From NCBI GenBank assembly GCA_963701955.1, contig OY969694.1, positions 682,001 through 746,000 on the forward strand: a stretch of DNA of 64,000 nt, in the 5' to 3' direction. Origin of the DNA: Bog-473 sp963701955. Its GTDB lineage: Bacteria; Actinomycetota; Acidimicrobiia; Acidimicrobiales; RAAP-2. A program made the translations under genes and the position numbers. Below the pieces are notes generated by a model. The model was not told the origin of the DNA and ran no database searches. It saw only the letters and a list, made by a program, of their open reading frames with translations. Positions 32,088 through 42,500 of this stretch are shown here, one piece after another; position 1 is the stretch's first letter, and the number at the start of each line of letters is the position of its first letter.

Positions 32088-32726
32088 TCAGATTCCGCCT
32101 GTGAAGGTGTAACCCGGAATACCAGGCGGGCCTTCGTTGAAGGCGAACCAGTGGCCAGCGAGGTGCCGCACGTACTGGTCTGACCCGACCAGATGTGACC
32201 CCTCGAAGAAGAGGAGTCCTCGGTCCCCAGTTTCGCCAGGGGTGTACTCCACTTGTGCTCCGAGTGGTCCATCGAGAGCACACCGCTCGTAGGGAGCGTT
32301 GAGAGCCCCGATCGAACCGGTCGTGACGAACTTGCACACGGATTGGTCCGGCGGGATGCCCTTGAGCGCCGTCAACGCGTCCGGCGTCGCATTCGGGTCC
32401 CAAGCAATGGCGGCCGGCATGGCGAAGGCCCAGGCCCACCAGGTTGCGAGGATCCCCATTGTCGCCAACGTGCCAACGATGATCCATACCGGGAATCGGC
32501 TGTAGTCCCTTAGGAACCACCACCCCACCCCACAAGCCGTCACGGCCAGCAGCGCTACGAGCAGGACGGGCCCTACCAGGGAGCTTCCAGGCGACTCGAT
32601 GACAAAGGCAAGGTCTCCATCGAGGGCACCAAGTAGGACGGCCATGAGGACCATCGCAACGAACCAAAGGGCGCTGATCGAGTGCCTGTTGGAGCTCTTG
32701 GGGGCGGCAGCAATGTCAACTGTCAA
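32088..32726 (-). CDS. Membrane protein of unknown function
   Basis: A 212-residue protein with three hydrophobic helices near residues 20-42, 50-70 and 78-105 (ALWFVAMVLMAVLLGALDG, PVLLVALLAVTACGVGWWFL, FPVWIIVGTLATMGILATWW). The C-terminal 100 residues lie outside the membrane and contain two Cys (VCKFVTTGS and YERCALDG) that may form a disulfide, and no catalytic motif I recognise. It is flanked by an empty stretch on its 5' side. Confidence 0.6.
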   Translation of the reverse strand: MTVDIAAAPKSSNRHSISALWFVAMVLMAVLLGALDGDLAFVIESPGSSLVGPVLLVALLAVTACGVGWWFLRDYSRFPVWIIVGTLATMGILATWWAWAFAMPAAIAWDPNATPDALTALKGIPPDQSVCKFVTTGSIGALNAPYERCALDGPLGAQVEYTPGETGDRGLLFFEGSHLVGSDQYVRHLAGHWFAFNEGPPGIPGYTFTGGI

Positions 32727-33090
32727 CAGGGCACCTAACTTGAGGAAGGATCGGCCGGGGAAAGCCTGCCACTGAAGAAATGCGCCGATTGAGGGACTAC
32801 TCCACGGGTCCGAGCTTCACTTGACAGCGAGGGCGTCTGTCAACGTCTTCTAGAAGGAGGACTTCAACGAGCGAGGGCAGTTCAGGCAGGTTGGACGGGG
32901 CCACCAAGCTGCCCGTTGAGGTCAAGCGTCGTGGTCATGGTCGACTCTCAGTCATCGGGACTCCATCACCCATCTGAGGCTCGGGAACAGGACTTGGAGG
33001 TGTCCCGTTCGCGACGTCTGGGAGCCACTCGTTCGTAGCCTCGAGAGCTGAAAGCCCCAGTCAGAGGGTGGGGGCCTTACTATCCTCAAA
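32727..33090. other. Intergenic stretch without a recognisable gene
   Basis: These 364 bases separate the divergent membrane-protein gene and arginase-like gene. No open frame with coding character, RNA fold or strong repeat is evident. It should contain both promoters. Confidence 0.5.
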
Positions 33091-33999
33091 GTGAACGCAA
33101 TCTCCGTCGTCGGCGTTCCGAGTAGTGCCGCCAGCTATGCCGCTGGGCAGGAGCAGGCACCCGCCGTACTCCGGTCGGCCGGACTCCTTGATGCTCTCAG
33201 TGCATCGGGACTCGACGTACACGACGAGGGCGACTTGCCCCTTCAGATCTGGCGCCCAGATCACATCAACCCTCGGGCACAGAACATCGGTCAAGTGACC
33301 GAATGCGTCCAGACGTTGATTGAGCGTCTTGTCCCTCTGTTGGCACGAGGTGACACACTGCTCGTACTGGGTGGGAACTGCACCGTTGCGCTCGGTGTGG
33401 TCGCTGCCCTACGTCGTGTTTCGGCAGATCCCGTCGGGGTGTTGTATGTGGATCGAAACTATGACATCAACACGCCTGAGAGCACGACCGATGGAGCGCT
33501 TGACTGGATGGGCATGGCGCACGCACTCTCCCTTCCCGGGACCCTCGATGTGCTTGTCGATGTGCTCGGACCTCCACCCCTCCTTGAACCCAATCACGTG
33601 GCATGGCTGGGAGTTGAGGACCGTTTGGCTACTACATGGGAGCGAGCAGAAGCCCAACGCCTCGGATTGCAGGTGATCTCGAGCGATGCCTTTGCACAGG
33701 ACCCCTTCTCATCTGCCGTCGAATCCCTCAACCATCTGCCGAAGGGACCGTTGGCTGTGCATCTCGATGTTGATGTGTTGGATTTCATCGATGCACCCCT
33801 CGCCGAGAATACGGACGGCCGCAATACCGGGCCGACGCTCGACCAGACAGCGGTCGCGCTCCGGATCGCGGTCCAAGATCAGCGCTTCCGGACCATGTCA
33901 ATCGGAGAGCTGAACCCCACCCGAAGCGCAGGAGATCCGGAGGCGATTCCCCGATTCATTGCAGCAGTTGCGAGCGTCATGGGCGGCCCTCACAGCTAG
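33091..33999 (+). CDS. Arginase/ureohydrolase-fold protein with altered metal ligands
   Basis: A 302-residue protein of the arginase family fold. It begins VVGVPSSAASYAAGQEQAPA, the usual substrate-loop Gly-rich region. Three metal blocks are recognisable but changed: the GGDH block is LVLGGNCTVALGV, the DAHxD block is VLYVDRNYDINTPEST, and the DxDxxDP block is VHLDVDVLDFIDAPL. The first has lost Asp-His and the second its His, so the two-manganese site is incomplete. Related 'GGDC' arginase-like proteins with NTPEST...GALDWMGMAHAL are known to me as uncharacterised. It may have a different activity or none. GTG start at 33091. Confidence 0.8.
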   Translation: MNAISVVGVPSSAASYAAGQEQAPAVLRSAGLLDALSASGLDVHDEGDLPLQIWRPDHINPRAQNIGQVTECVQTLIERLVPLLARGDTLLVLGGNCTVALGVVAALRRVSADPVGVLYVDRNYDINTPESTTDGALDWMGMAHALSLPGTLDVLVDVLGPPPLLEPNHVAWLGVEDRLATTWERAEAQRLGLQVISSDAFAQDPFSSAVESLNHLPKGPLAVHLDVDVLDFIDAPLAENTDGRNTGPTLDQTAVALRIAVQDQRFRTMSIGELNPTRSAGDPEAIPRFIAAVASVMGGPHS

Positions 34000-34255
34000 T
34001 TGCAAGGTCCGTGGTTCCTACAGGACAATGGCCTGGAGGATCCACCGCTGCATTGGTGGCGGTCAATAGCTTCGGGATTGCTGGCGGGTTCGGCCTGACT
34101 CATCGTCGATCGAGCTCTTCCAGTCGCACATTGACAGCGGCACGTCCCGTCTCCGAGTTGGGGTGATTGGCGCGGTTGCACGAACAACCTGGACCGCCCG
34201 TCGCTCCGATCCGGACGGCCGTGCCATCCCTAACACCGTTTAGAGAAGGGATGAC

Positions 34256-35285
34256 ATGACCATCGTAGAAGCTGCGCGTGGTGTGACCGGTGGCGTCGAT
34301 ACCACTCGACGTCATGGGCAGCAGCGCTAGTCGGGTCGGGGCGCCTCCGAACGAGCGCTTCGGGACCGATCAGCCGGCTACAAGGCGCTGTTGTCGTGGC
34401 TGGAGAGCTTCGGTGCGCTGACCAAGGTCGGGGTGGAGGGCACCGGCTCCTATGGGGCCGGACTGGCCCGGTTCCTCCGTCGAGCTGACGTCGAGGTGAT
34501 CGAGGTCGACCGGCCCAACCGGGCCGAACGCCGTCGTCAGCGGCAAATCAGATCCACTCGACGCTGTCGAAGCAGCTCGAGCCGCTCTCGGTGGTCGGGC
34601 CAAGAGCATTGCGAAGTCGAAAGACGGCGACGTCGAGGCCATCCGGGTGCTCGTCGTGGCCAAGCGCTCGGCCCGAGGGGCCCGGGTGAAAGCGCTCACC
34701 CAGATGCGCCATCTGATGATCACCGCCCTGATCAGCTCCGTTGCCGCCTGAGAGGGCTTGAGCGTGGCGCACTGACCGCCGAAGCAGCGCGGCTGCGACC
34801 GTCGCGCTCGGGCGATCCGGTGACCGCGGCCCACAAGGACATCGCTGTGCTCGTTGGCCCGTCGAATCCAAGGGCTCGAAGACGAGATCGCCGAGCTCGA
34901 CAGAGAGATCGAGAAGCTCGTTGCGTGCGCCGCACCGAGCTCTTGTAGCGCTTCGGGGTCGGTCCGGACACGGCGGCGCCCTCTTGGTGAGCGCCGGCGA
35001 CAACCCCGAACGCCTCCACTCGAAGCGGCCTGGGCCCATCTGTGCGGGGTGGCGCCTATCCCGGCGTCATCGGGCAAGAGCAACCGCTATCGACTCGACC
35101 GGGGCGGTGACCGCCAGGCCAACAGCGCGCTCTGGCGCATCGTCATGGTCCGCATCGCACACGACCCGAGGACCACCGCCTACTTCGAGCGCAAGGTGAA
35201 GGAGGGACGCTCCAAGCGAGACGTCATCCGGCTCCTCAAGCGCTACGTCGCCCGCGAGATGTACCGCTACCTGCCTCGTGGCTGA
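34256..35285 (+). pseudogene. IS110-family transposase remnant
   Basis: DEDD-type transposase in several frames. ATG 34256 reads MTIVEAARGVTGGVDTTRRH, the IS110 start in which the first catalytic Asp lies in VDT; a deletion and stop follow. Later pieces include WLESFGALTKVGVEGTGSYG then GLARFLRRADVEVIEVDRPN in one frame, with the following KSDPLDA-like residues in another, and a stop at about 34749. The C-terminal half gives WAHLCGVAPIPASSGKSNRY and RQANSALWRIVMVRIAHDPR then KRDVIRLLKRYVAREMYRYL, the transposase_20 domain. Terminal repeats cannot be identified. Clearly inactive. Confidence 0.85.
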
Positions 35286-35558
35286 ACCGAGGACCGTGGG
35301 TCTGGCTCACCCCCTAACTGTCGCCCTCCGGGGCTGACTTTCCGGCGACTCGCCGACCCACGGTCCGGGACAACACTCTGAGAACGCGTGGCCTGATAAG
35401 AGCATGTCCTCACCCGAGTGACTCATCACTGTTCTGCCCGCTGCTTCCCACAAAAAGGGGCTTGACAACTGATAGGAGCGTCACCTGGACCGGGGGGGTG
35501 TGTTTCGCGTCCGACTCCGCGATCTCAAAGCCTCGTGCGACCGGAAACGTCTTCCCGG

Positions 35559-36365
35559 TCACGCCAGGTGCGCCTCGGCCGGGTGTTCGATCACATGGCT
35601 CCAGTCCGTACCCGACTCTTCCAGTGCCATCCTTCCGCCCCGCACACCGAAGAGTCGTTTCGCCACCACCAAGTAGACCACCACAGCTACGTTGATCACC
35701 AGAGTTCCCACCCGCAACCACGTGACACGTTGGGCGATCTCGTAGACCTCGATAGGGATGAACGTCGCCGTGGCCACCACCGTCAGGTATTCGGCCCATC
35801 GCCGTTCCCGCCACAGTCCCACCGCCTCGATCCCTTCGAGCACTGCGTATCCGAGTGCGGCGATCAGCACGACTTCGAGAGTTCCGACCTTCAGGTGGGA
35901 GAGTCGTGACAGGTTCGCACTCAAGAAGGGGTGTCCGGCCGGCGAAAGATTGCGCACCAATCCCGTGGCCCAGCGGTGTACGGCTCCAAAATCTGCCCAC
36001 AGCACCAAGGTGACCGCCGCCACGATCAGGTACGCCAGTACGTGGAGCACACGTTCGATGGCGATCAGGCGCACGACGATGGCCTGATCGAGCTCAAGGC
36101 CGCGGCGCGGCCGCGGCAGCGTGTCCTCGTTCCCGAGCAGCTCTGGTGCCCCGGGTCCGGCAACGTCGACAACCAGCCACGCGTCGCAGCGGAGGCAACG
36201 GCCCAGGCGCCCCCGGGGCCCGTCAAGGCCGAGGCGATCGTCTGTGCTGCTCGGACGCAGTCGTTGGACGTGGGCCGCAGGTATGACATGGCCGCGCATC
36301 GAGCACACCCATGTCTCGGTGCTCCATCGTTTGGGACGCAGTCGCGACAAGGCACTCTGTGGCAC
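35559..36365 (-). CDS. DUF2127 family membrane protein
   Basis: A 268-residue protein. The N-terminal part has a Cys/His segment, VCSMRGHVIPAAHVQRLRPS then GRCLRCDAWLVVD, a likely small zinc site common at the start of actinobacterial DUF2127 proteins. The rest is the DUF2127 domain with four hydrophobic helices (IERVLHVLAYLIVAAVTLVL, LEVVLIAALGYAVLEGIEAV, EYLTVVATATFIPIEVYEIA, LVINVAVVVYLVVAKRLFGV). Function is unknown. I chose GTG 36365 so that the Cys segment is included; ATG 36299 is the alternative. It diverges from the MFS gene, sharing the 36366-36546 promoter region. Confidence 0.75.
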   Translation of the reverse strand: MPQSALSRLRPKRWSTETWVCSMRGHVIPAAHVQRLRPSSTDDRLGLDGPRGRLGRCLRCDAWLVVDVAGPGAPELLGNEDTLPRPRRGLELDQAIVVRLIAIERVLHVLAYLIVAAVTLVLWADFGAVHRWATGLVRNLSPAGHPFLSANLSRLSHLKVGTLEVVLIAALGYAVLEGIEAVGLWRERRWAEYLTVVATATFIPIEVYEIAQRVTWLRVGTLVINVAVVVYLVVAKRLFGVRGGRMALEESGTDWSHVIEHPAEAHLA

Positions 36366-36546
36366 GGCTAGATCGTGCCACCCGCGAGATCCACATGTCG
36401 GCATGGTTCGAGTCAGAGGAGAGGAGGGAGGAAAGGGGGGGTTGGAAGTTTGGACTTGACACCGAAGGCACCGCAATGATCTGACCGATGACCAAATCCG
36501 GCGTAAGGATCCACGACCACAGATCGTCAGGGTTGCACGCGCTGTC

Positions 36547-38169
36547 GTGCCGCGGGGGCCCGCGGTGACCAGTTTCGAGAAGAGGTCGACGACCGCCACT
36601 GGTAGCGCCGTATCCCGACGGTCTGGGCTGCGTGACGACCCCCGGCTGACCCTGGTCGCCGTGACCCTCGGGGTCATCATGGTCGGCGTCGACGGGACCG
36701 TCGTGGCCGTGGCCAATCCCTACATCGGCCGGGACCTGCGCGCATCGTTGGCCGATCTTCAATGGGTCACCAACTCTTACCTACTCGTCATCGCCGTAAG
36801 CCTCATCTTTGGGGGCAAGCTCGGCGACCATTTCGGCAGGCGCCGGATCTTCTTGATCGGAGTGGTGGGGTTCGCACTCACATCGCTGTGCATTGGACTG
36901 GTTGGCACTATCGACGGGGTTGTCGTGCTGCGCGGGGCCCAAGGCGCTTTCGGGGCCTGCTTGCTGCCCAACTCGTTGGCCCTTCTGCGAACCGCATACC
37001 CGGAGGACGAGCTGAACCGAGCCATCGGTATCTGGGTCTCGGCCACGGCCATCGCCACAGCCGCCGGCCCGATCGTCGGCGGCCTGTTCGTCGAGCACGT
37101 TTCCTGGCAGAGCGTCTTCTTCATCAATGTGCCCATCGGAGCAGTCGCGCTGGCCATCGGCATGCTCGTGCTCCGAGAGTCCCGTGAATCGGTTCCTCAA
37201 CGCTTCGACGTCGTCGGGACTCTGACCCTCGGACTCGGCCTCGCGGCAATCGTCTACGGCCTGATCAAGGCCCAGAGCTGGGGCTGGATGACGTCCGGCA
37301 CCCTGACCCTGATTGGCCTGGGCCTGCTACTCATCGGGCTCTTCATCGCGGTCGAGCAGCGCAGTGCGCACCCCCTCCTCCCTTTGCGGATCTTCCGCGA
37401 TCGTTCGGTCTCGGTTGGCACGGTCGTCGTGCTCTTGGACTTCTTTGCCCTCTTCGGCGTCCTCTTCTTCGTTTCTCTCTACCTCGAGAACGTCCACGGC
37501 TACAGCCCGGTAGCCGCCGGTCTGAGGCTGCTCCCCCTCACCATTGCCTTTGCCGTGTCCAGCCCGATCGGGGCCCGCCTCACTGACCGGTTCGGTCCGT
37601 GGCTGCCCATCACCCTCGGCCTCACCATCTCGTCGATCGGCCTGTTCAGCTTCGCAACTCTCCGGGTGGACTCCTCCTACCTCCACCTGTGGCCCCCGTT
37701 CGTCTTGCTTGGCCTCGGCATCGGGTTTGTGGTCACGGCGGCCACCGACGCCATCATCGGGAACACTTCCGAAGACGATGCTGGCGTGGCGGGCGGCGTC
37801 CAGACCACGGCTATTCAGCTCGGGGGCGTGCTGGGCACGGCAGTCTGTGGGTCCATCCTTGGGCGCCAAGTAGCCAGCGTTCTCTCGGGCGATCTGACTT
37901 CGAGCGGCGTTCCGGCATCGATCGCACAACAAGTGGCGAAAGCCGCGGCCGACGTGTCCCAAGGCTTGGCCCCCGTCCCGGCGGGTGACACGGGTCGGAT
38001 GGCCCGTGCCATCACAGAGGCCAGCCATTCGGCCTTCATGTCGGGGTTCCACTTGGTCATGCTGGTTGCCGCATCGGTGGCCCTGGTCGGGGCGGCGCTG
38101 GGGCCCTTCGTGCGCCGGGGCCCGGCGTCGTCCGATGACACCGACCGATCTCACCAGCACTGGCTCTGA
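36547..38169 (+). CDS. MFS drug exporter, DHA2 (EmrB/QacA) family
   Basis: A 540-residue proton-driven exporter with 14 predicted helices, the DHA2 number. Motif A is seen as GGKLGDHFGRRRIFLIG after helix 2. Motif C, in helix 5, is visible as IATAAGPIVGGLFVEHVSWQ, and QWVTNSYLL and SVFFINVPIGA are typical of EmrB/QacA transporters. Substrates are probably lipophilic drugs or metabolites, but cannot be predicted. It is divergent from DUF2127 and is followed 76 bases later by a WhiB gene; in actinobacteria WhiB7-type regulators control drug exporters, which makes the pairing suggestive. Confidence 0.92.
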   Translation: MPRGPAVTSFEKRSTTATGSAVSRRSGLRDDPRLTLVAVTLGVIMVGVDGTVVAVANPYIGRDLRASLADLQWVTNSYLLVIAVSLIFGGKLGDHFGRRRIFLIGVVGFALTSLCIGLVGTIDGVVVLRGAQGAFGACLLPNSLALLRTAYPEDELNRAIGIWVSATAIATAAGPIVGGLFVEHVSWQSVFFINVPIGAVALAIGMLVLRESRESVPQRFDVVGTLTLGLGLAAIVYGLIKAQSWGWMTSGTLTLIGLGLLLIGLFIAVEQRSAHPLLPLRIFRDRSVSVGTVVVLLDFFALFGVLFFVSLYLENVHGYSPVAAGLRLLPLTIAFAVSSPIGARLTDRFGPWLPITLGLTISSIGLFSFATLRVDSSYLHLWPPFVLLGLGIGFVVTAATDAIIGNTSEDDAGVAGGVQTTAIQLGGVLGTAVCGSILGRQVASVLSGDLTSSGVPASIAQQVAKAAADVSQGLAPVPAGDTGRMARAITEASHSAFMSGFHLVMLVAASVALVGAALGPFVRRGPASSDDTDRSHQHWL

Positions 38170-38245
38170 AGCGCCGATCGTGGGCAGATCGTTCGGTCGG
38201 GTTCAGTGGATCTCCCCACTAGCCTGGAGTCCAGATCGCCGCGAT

Positions 38246-38503
38246 ATGGGCACCCGGCTGGAGCGCGGTCAGCTGGGAGCGAACAGGTTGTTTGAATGGC
38301 TTCGACAGGCCGCCTGCGAGGGCGACACTGCACCGTTCTTCTCGAGGATCGAGGCGGACCTGGCACGGGCTCGGAAGCTGTGTGACGCCTGCCCGGTGCA
38401 AGGAGAGTGTTTCGCCCACGCAATGACGGACCCGGCGCTCGAAGGTGTCTGGGCTGGCCTCACCGCAGGCGAGCGGCGGCAACTACGTCTGCAGGCGGCA
38501 TAG
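38246..38503 (+). CDS. WhiB-family iron-sulfur transcription regulator
   Basis: An 85-residue WhiB-like protein. Four Cys ligands of the 4Fe-4S cluster are present: QAACEGD, then KLCDACPVQGECF (CxxCx5C). The G-V-W-A-G turn (ALEGVWAGLTAGERRQLRL) and basic tail follow. The tail lacks an AT-hook, so it is not a classical WhiB7. WhiB proteins bind the sigma factor domain 4 and alter promoter choice; the family is confined to actinobacteria and their phages. ATG 38246 gives a normal short N terminus. Confidence 0.92.
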   Translation: MGTRLERGQLGANRLFEWLRQAACEGDTAPFFSRIEADLARARKLCDACPVQGECFAHAMTDPALEGVWAGLTAGERRQLRLQAA

Positions 38504-38539
38504 GAACCCGATGCCTCCGTCGTCGGGCACCATGGACAT

Positions 38540-38947
38540 ATGAAGATCGACCCAAACAAAGAACCGACCATCGTGCGCCTGCAGGGTGCCGTCCGGGTCA
38601 CCCTCTCCCTCGCGGGCGAGGAGGGCGACTCGTGGGCGCAGGACTACAACACCGCTGCCGAAAGAGCGCAGATTGATGCTAGCGCTGTCCAGTGGGCCAT
38701 TTCGGTGACCATCAAGCACATTGAGACGGTGGGAGACACCCTCGCCTCGGCCGTGGGGCTCCTCGACGTGGCCAACCGTGCCTATTCCGAACGCAACAAG
38801 TCGGTGCCGATGATGGAGGTCAGGGCGAACGAATGGTGGAAGAAATACTGTGCGGCGATCCGGCCCGCCCGCCCGGGTGACGACTCACCCAACCTCCCTT
38901 TGACGACAGCGATTTCGCCTGGGACTGCTTCTCTGCGAACAATCTGA
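38540..38947 (+). CDS. Hypothetical protein
   Basis: A 135-residue protein without membrane segments. It starts MKIDPNKEPTIVRLQGAVRV, then a helical body EGDSWAQDYNTAAERAQIDA and SVTIKHIETVGDTLASAVGL. The last 30 residues are Pro and Thr rich and may be noncoding drift. It follows WhiB closely, but no family is recognised. Confidence 0.4.
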   Translation: MKIDPNKEPTIVRLQGAVRVTLSLAGEEGDSWAQDYNTAAERAQIDASAVQWAISVTIKHIETVGDTLASAVGLLDVANRAYSERNKSVPMMEVRANEWWKKYCAAIRPARPGDDSPNLPLTTAISPGTASLRTI

Positions 38948-39148
38948 CGCTCCATGAAGTTCCGACGGCACTGACGACGGCTCAGTGTCTCAGGAGGGCC
39001 TTCGCGCGGAATCGGGCCGGCGGTTCCTCGTTTTCCTCGATTGCGTGTGCCAGCCATCCGGCAGACGAGCGATCGTCAGAATCACCTCTCCCGCCTCGGG
39101 AGGCACGCCGTAGGCAAGGGCGATCACGGCGAGCGCCATGTCTGTCGT

Positions 39149-39472
39149 CATGAACTCGAGGAGCTGAACGAACTCGAGCTCAGTGCATTGGACTTCGTCA
39201 TCGAATCCCGGCTGACCTCATTCGGTGACCGTCAGGTGTTGTATCGAGGTCGAGACGTTGCCGAGTTGGCTGTCTTCGTCACGTTCGAACAGGTCGCCCA
39301 CTGGCTGTGGACCGGTCAGGATGCTGATCCGAGGCGTCTCGAAACGAAGCGACCTCTCCGCGGCGGGACGGCTCCAGAAGTTCTAGAAGATATGATCTTT
39401 TCCGCAAGGGCGGTGGCAGTTGGGTTCAGCAATTCGGAATCACTGCGACGTTCAGCATGGCGAAGCACCTAG
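39149..39472 (+). pseudogene. Citrate synthase fragment
   Basis: One frame reads LDFVIESRLTSFGDRQVLYR then GRDVAELAVFVTFEQVAHWL and WTGQ. This matches the N-terminal segment of actinobacterial citrate or methylcitrate synthases (V-E-S-x-I...Y-R-G-x-D-x-x-x-L-A...F-E-x-V-A-x-x-L-W-T-G). The catalytic His-His-Asp region is absent, and sequence up to 39541 shows no continuation. It is a truncated relic, possibly preceded by a decayed MerR-like segment around 39080. Confidence 0.55.
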
Positions 39473-39541
39473 CCGACGAGATCTCTCGATCTGGTCATTG
39501 GCGAAACGCCGCCTGCACTCCGACCCAGCCTGCTGAGCCAC

Positions 39542-42500
39542 TCATGGACCAGACTGGTGCCGATGCCATCGCAGCAACGTTGGCTTGCCACTCTGACGGC
39601 ATAGTACGGCCGCGGGAAAGAGAGAAGGTCGACCAGTTCGGCTGTGGATGGGTTTGCAGCGTTGCGTCAGTCGTAACGAGGCCGACCAGGGAAACAGTTC
39701 GCCCTCGGAACGAGCGAGCCTGCCCGCAGGGCTGACGCTCGAACCCTGACCGAAGCTGCTGGTGTCAACGGCAGAGATGCCTGACACCTCAGCAAGCACC
39801 ATGTGGCCGCCCTGTGCAGACGAAAGCGTCGCCGTCACCGTGGTCGATCCGACCGTCCCGGAGGAGGCGAACCCCGCCCAGACCTCAACCGTCCCGTTCG
39901 CCACCTGACCATATCCAACAACCTGTTGCCAGTTCACCCCGCCACCAACCAGCTGGGTTACCTCGTAGCCGGCTTCGTCGCCGACTGAGCGCACCGGTTG
40001 CAACCAGTGCGATCAAGGCATCGCCAGTGCTGACTCCATTTGGGAGATTCACCGACCAGGTCGACTGGTTCGTCAAGCTGCTTTGGTTCTTCTGAAGGAC
40101 ATTCTGGCTCACGGGCACGGCACGCAAGGCCAGCATTGTGACCTCAAACGGCGCCGACGGCGACCATTGGAATGAGGCCGAGGCGGCGTTGGAAGTGCCC
40201 ACTTGCCAGTAGACGAAGGTGGGCAAGACCGCTGACTCCGATCCCCCGGAATTCCAGCCCGGCGGCGGCATAGATACCAGGCCGGAGCAGTAAAACGAGA
40301 GCATGCTAGAGGGTGAGTTCGCCGGCTCTCGCAGGAGGCAGGCCCGTCAATTGCCGGGAAACTCATGGCTGCGCTGGAGCCATCGTTGACACTGAAGTCG
40401 ACCGTGATCGAATTCGGAAAACCCTAGTATTCGCTCAGTAACGACGCTACCTACCGTTCCACCTGTATTGCAAAGGGGACTGCAAGGTAAACGTGAAGGT
40501 CTGGGCAGAAGCCGAACAGTTGGAAAGGGCGAACCACCCTTGGTACGGGCTGTTGTCGGTGGGTGAATACTCGAATAAGCACTGAAAGCCGGTCGGGACC
40601 GCGCTCACCAGGCCCCCGTGGGTCGACGAATCTTGCCCGATGGTGACCATCGCGATGAGGGTATCGCCGGTTGTGCAAGATGACGGAAGCGACACAGCGA
40701 CGGGCACCACACTGTTGATAGGTCCGCTTCCCGAGCTGACCCCCGACTGTACGAGGTTGGGCCCGCCGGTGGCGACCGGATAGGTGAACTGGTCGGGAGC
40801 ACCGGGAATCACGAGGTCCCAGCCCCGGTGCTCACCGTGACGTCGACGGTTCCCGATCCCGCCGGTGAGGTGGCGGTGAGTGAGGTTGCCGAGGTGACAG
40901 TCACCCCGGTGGCCGCAGTGGTTCCGAACTTCACCGTCGCCCCGGTCGTGAAGTTGGTGCCGGTCACGGTGAGGGCAGTGCCTCCGGTGGACGGACCCGA
41001 GTTAGGTGAAACGGCGGTCACGGTCGGCAGGTTCGGTGGCGGACCGCCGGACCACGTCACGCTGACCGTGCTGGACGTGGCTGCGAAGGGGGTGGCACCG
41101 GTCGACGAGCTGGGCTTCTCGGTGAGATAGGTGTGGGTAGTCGCCGATGTCTGAGTCACCCAAACCGAGCACGTGATCCCGGTCCCGCAGGCTTTGAGGA
41201 CTTGGTTGGTGGTCTGATCGAGGATGTCGATGTAGTTAGGGGTGGGGCCGACCTGCTGATTAGCCGTGGCGTTCAGCGTCACGCTCTGCCCGATGGACGG
41301 GCTCGTGGACGAGGCCGACAACGTGGCGGTCCACCCGGCGACCGCATAGGTGAACTGGTCGGCAGCACCGGGACTCGAGGTCCCAGCCCCGGTGCTCACC
41401 GTGACGTCGACGGTTCCCGATCCCGCCGGTGAGGTGGCGGTGAGTGAGGTCGCCGAGGTGACAGTCACCCCGGTGGCCGCAGTGGTTCCGAACTTCACCG
41501 TCGCCCCGGTCGTGAAGTTGGTGCCGGTCACGGTGAGGGCAATGCCTCCGGTGGACGGACCCGAGTTAGGTGAAACGGCGGTCACGGTCGGCAGGTTCGG
41601 TGGCGGACCAGCCGGACCACGTCACGCTGACCGTGCTGGACGTGGCTGCGAAGGGGGTGGCACCGGTCGAGCGAGCTGGCGAGCTCGGTGAGATGAGCGT
41701 TCGGGTAGTCGCCGATGTCTGCGTCACCGAAACCGAGCACGTGATCCCGGTCCCGCAGGCTTTGAGGACTTGGTTGGTGGTCTGATCGAGGATGTCGATG
41801 TAGTACGGGGTGGGGCCGACCTGCTGATTAGCCGTGGCGTTCAGCGTCACGCTCTGCCCGATGGACGGGCTCGTGGACGAGGCCGACAACGTGGCGGTGC
41901 CACCCGGCGACCGCATAGGTGAACTGGTCGGCAGCACAGGGACTCGAGGTCCCAGCCCAGGTGCTCACCGTGACGTCGACGGTTCCCGATCCCGCCGGTG
42001 AGGTGGCGGTGAGTGAGGTCGCCGAGGTGACAGTCACCCCGGTGGCCGCAGTGGTTCCGAACTTCACCATCGCCCCGGTAGCGAAGTCGTGCCGGTCACG
42101 GTGAGGGCAGTGCCTCCGGTGGACGGACCCGAGTTAGGTGAAACGGCGGTCACGGTCGGCAGGTTCGGTGGCGGACCGCCGGACCACGTCACGCTGACCG
42201 TGCTGGACGTGGCTGCGAAGGGGGTGGCACCGGTCGACGAACTGGCGAGCTGCGCTGGAGATAGGTGTGGGTAGTCGCCGATGTCTGAGTCACCGAAACC
42301 GAGCACGTGATCCCGGTCCCGCAGGCTTTGAGGACTTGGTTGGTGGTCTGATCGAGGATGTCGATGTAGTACGGGGTGGGGCCGACCTGCTGATTAGCCG
42401 TGGCGTTCAGCGTCACGCTCTGCCCGATGGACGGGCTCGTGGACGAGGCCGACAACGTGGCGGTCCACCCGGCGACGCTGGTGCCAGCAGCCTCGACACC

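Noticed and set aside
39457..39735. Separate small gene after the citrate synthase fragment
   Set aside because: No ribosome site, no domain and mixed composition; it overlaps the tail of the minus-strand IPT pseudogene.
40813..42480. CRISPR-like or satellite DNA array
   Set aside because: The units are 564 bp, contiguous, without spacers, and encode Ig/IPT protein modules on the minus strand.
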